Of a stretch of DNA of 6,533 bases, positions 5,581 through 6,533 are shown piece by piece. A model generated the notes under the pieces. It was given only the letters and a program-made list of their open reading frames with translations, had not been told where the DNA came from and did not search any database. The DNA is from a candidate division Zixibacteria bacterium DG_27 (lineage in GTDB: Bacteria; Zixibacteria; MSB-5A5; DG-27). Location: contig LIZU01000072.1 of assembly GCA_001302725.1 (NCBI GenBank), forward strand, positions 1-6,533, read 5' to 3'. Made by a program: the position numbers and the translations under genes. Positions within the stretch are counted from its first letter, which is position 1. The number at the start of each line of letters is the position of its first letter.

Positions 5581-6533
5581 ATGAAGGTGGCAATAGTCTA
5601 CAATCGCGATAGCAGAAACGTTATCAACCTCTTTGGGGTTCCTAACCGCGAGAGGATTGGCCTGGCGACCATTAAGAGGATCGCTGACGGGCTGAAGAAT
5701 GGCGGACACCAAGTGCGAGCCTTAGAAGGGGACAAGGATCTCATCGACCACCTGGAGGAGTTCATGCCGCGGGTCTTGAGCGGTGAGCGGCCGGGAATGG
5801 TCTTCAACCTATCATACGGGATTCAGGGACAGGCCCGTTACACTCACGTGCCCGGGATCTTGGAGATGGTGGGGATTCCCTATGTCGGTTCCGGGCCTTT
5901 GGCGCACTCCCTGGCGCTGGACAAGGTGGTCGCCAAGATGATCTTCAAGCAGAACGGCTTGCCCACGCCCGATTTCGCGGTCCTAGACGCACCCGGGTTT
6001 GAAGCCCCTGAACTCGAATATCCCCTAATCGTTAAGCCCAAGAACGAAGCGGTCTCCTTCGGGCTCAGGATCGTCAATGGCGAGGAGGAACTCAGAGAGG
6101 CCGCAGAGCTCATCTTCAGAACCTACCAGCAACCGGTTCTGGCTGAACAGTTCATAGAGGGACGTGAAATCAACATAGGGCTTCTGGGGAATAGCCCGCC
6201 GGAGACATTGCCACCAGTGGAGGTGGTCTTCAGTTGCGAAGGTCCCCCCGTCTACACGTATGAAGACAAGACTGGGATGTCCGGCAGGGAGATAGAATTC
6301 CGATGCCCAGCGCCTCTTGACGGGAAGGTGATTGAAAAGGCTCAAGATCTGACGCGTCGGGCGTTCAATGCTCTCGGTTGCTACGACTGCGCGCGCGTCG
6401 ACATGCGCTTGGATAGGAACGATAATCTGTACATCCTGGAGGTGAACAGCCTCCCCAGTTTGGGCCAGCACGGTTCCTATCCGCTGGCCGCTGAGAAGGC
6501 CGGGCTCGATTTTGCTGCCCTGGTGAACCGGCT
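5581..6533 (+). CDS. ATP-grasp ligase related to D-alanine--D-alanine ligase, 3' end outside window; substrate uncertain
   Basis: The 317 complete codons cover nearly a whole Ddl-type protein. Such enzymes join two amino acids or similar acids through an acyl-phosphate, using ATP in the cytoplasm. The start is firm (in-frame stop at 5569-5571). The N-terminal Rossmann-like part begins MKVAIVYN. The ATP-grasp part shows LALDK (K115), YPLIVKPKNEAVSFG (K152, E156), LAEQFIEGREI (189-197), YTYEDK (225-230), ARVDMRLD (R272, D274) and the Mg-binding ILEVNSLPSLGQHG (E287, N289). ATP, metal and oxyanion residues are therefore kept. By-eye alignment to E. coli DdlB suggests the substrate triad Glu15/Ser150/Tyr216 is replaced by Arg23/Val158/Thr231, and the N-terminal GGxSxEREVSL motif is absent. 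It may be a Ddl paralogue acting on another substrate rather than the cell-wall enzyme. The family is certain, the substrate not. Confidence 0.9.
   Translation, partial: MKVAIVYNRDSRNVINLFGVPNRERIGLATIKRIADGLKNGGHQVRALEGDKDLIDHLEEFMPRVLSGERPGMVFNLSYGIQGQARYTHVPGILEMVGIPYVGSGPLAHSLALDKVVAKMIFKQNGLPTPDFAVLDAPGFEAPELEYPLIVKPKNEAVSFGLRIVNGEEELREAAELIFRTYQQPVLAEQFIEGREINIGLLGNSPPETLPPVEVVFSCEGPPVYTYEDKTGMSGREIEFRCPAPLDGKVIEKAQDLTRRAFNALGCYDCARVDMRLDRNDNLYILEVNSLPSLGQHGSYPLAAEKAGLDFAALVNR

Noticed and set aside
6025..6471. A 148-codon open frame on the minus strand opposite the ATP-grasp gene
   Set aside because: The plus strand here encodes the clearly conserved ATP-grasp motifs, and the antisense product shows no family features.

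Overview
The window is a stretch of bacterial chromosome read entirely from the plus strand. It holds five convincing protein genes, two of them cut by the window edges, and one gene-poor stretch of about 350 bases. The sequence alone does not fix the organism. The type of DnaE (an intact PHP metal site and an internal clamp-binding motif) and a rhomboid beginning MIPLKDDNPT point to a bacterium. The near absence of Shine-Dalgarno sequences before the visible starts would suit an uncultivated lineage near the Fibrobacteres-Chlorobi-Bacteroidetes assemblage, but that is a weak inference. Nothing suggests a phage, plasmid or transposase.

Layout. Bases 1-644 are the C-terminal end of a probably secreted beta-sandwich protein whose start lies outside the window. 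After 59 bases comes a complete rhomboid intramembrane serine protease (704-1387) with its Ser/His dyad. It is followed 12 bases later, in the same reading frame but behind tandem stops, by a 93-residue protein with two CxxC knuckles (1400-1681) that I do not recognise. These two genes look like one operon.

Bases 1682-2030 carry no convincing gene but are densely structured. They hold a 12-base direct repeat at 20-base spacing, then three consecutive hairpins (9 bp, a bulged 5+8 bp, and a perfect 11 bp). A possible promoter and a nine-codon leader ORF follow, the latter ending five bases before the next gene.

Bases 2031-5489 encode full-length DNA polymerase III alpha subunit (dnaE, 1152 residues). 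After a 91-base gap, 5581 to the window end encodes most of an ATP-grasp ligase related to D-Ala-D-Ala ligase. It keeps the ATP/Mg residues but appears to have lost all three residues of the classical Glu-Ser-Tyr substrate triad, so its substrate is probably different.

The genes do not form one pathway: membrane proteolysis and envelope functions lie left of the structured intergenic region, replication and a peptide-type ligase right of it. I found no clear new multi-gene system. The items most worth following are the divergent ligase, the hairpin cluster, the leader ORF before dnaE and the unrecognised CxxC partner of the rhomboid.
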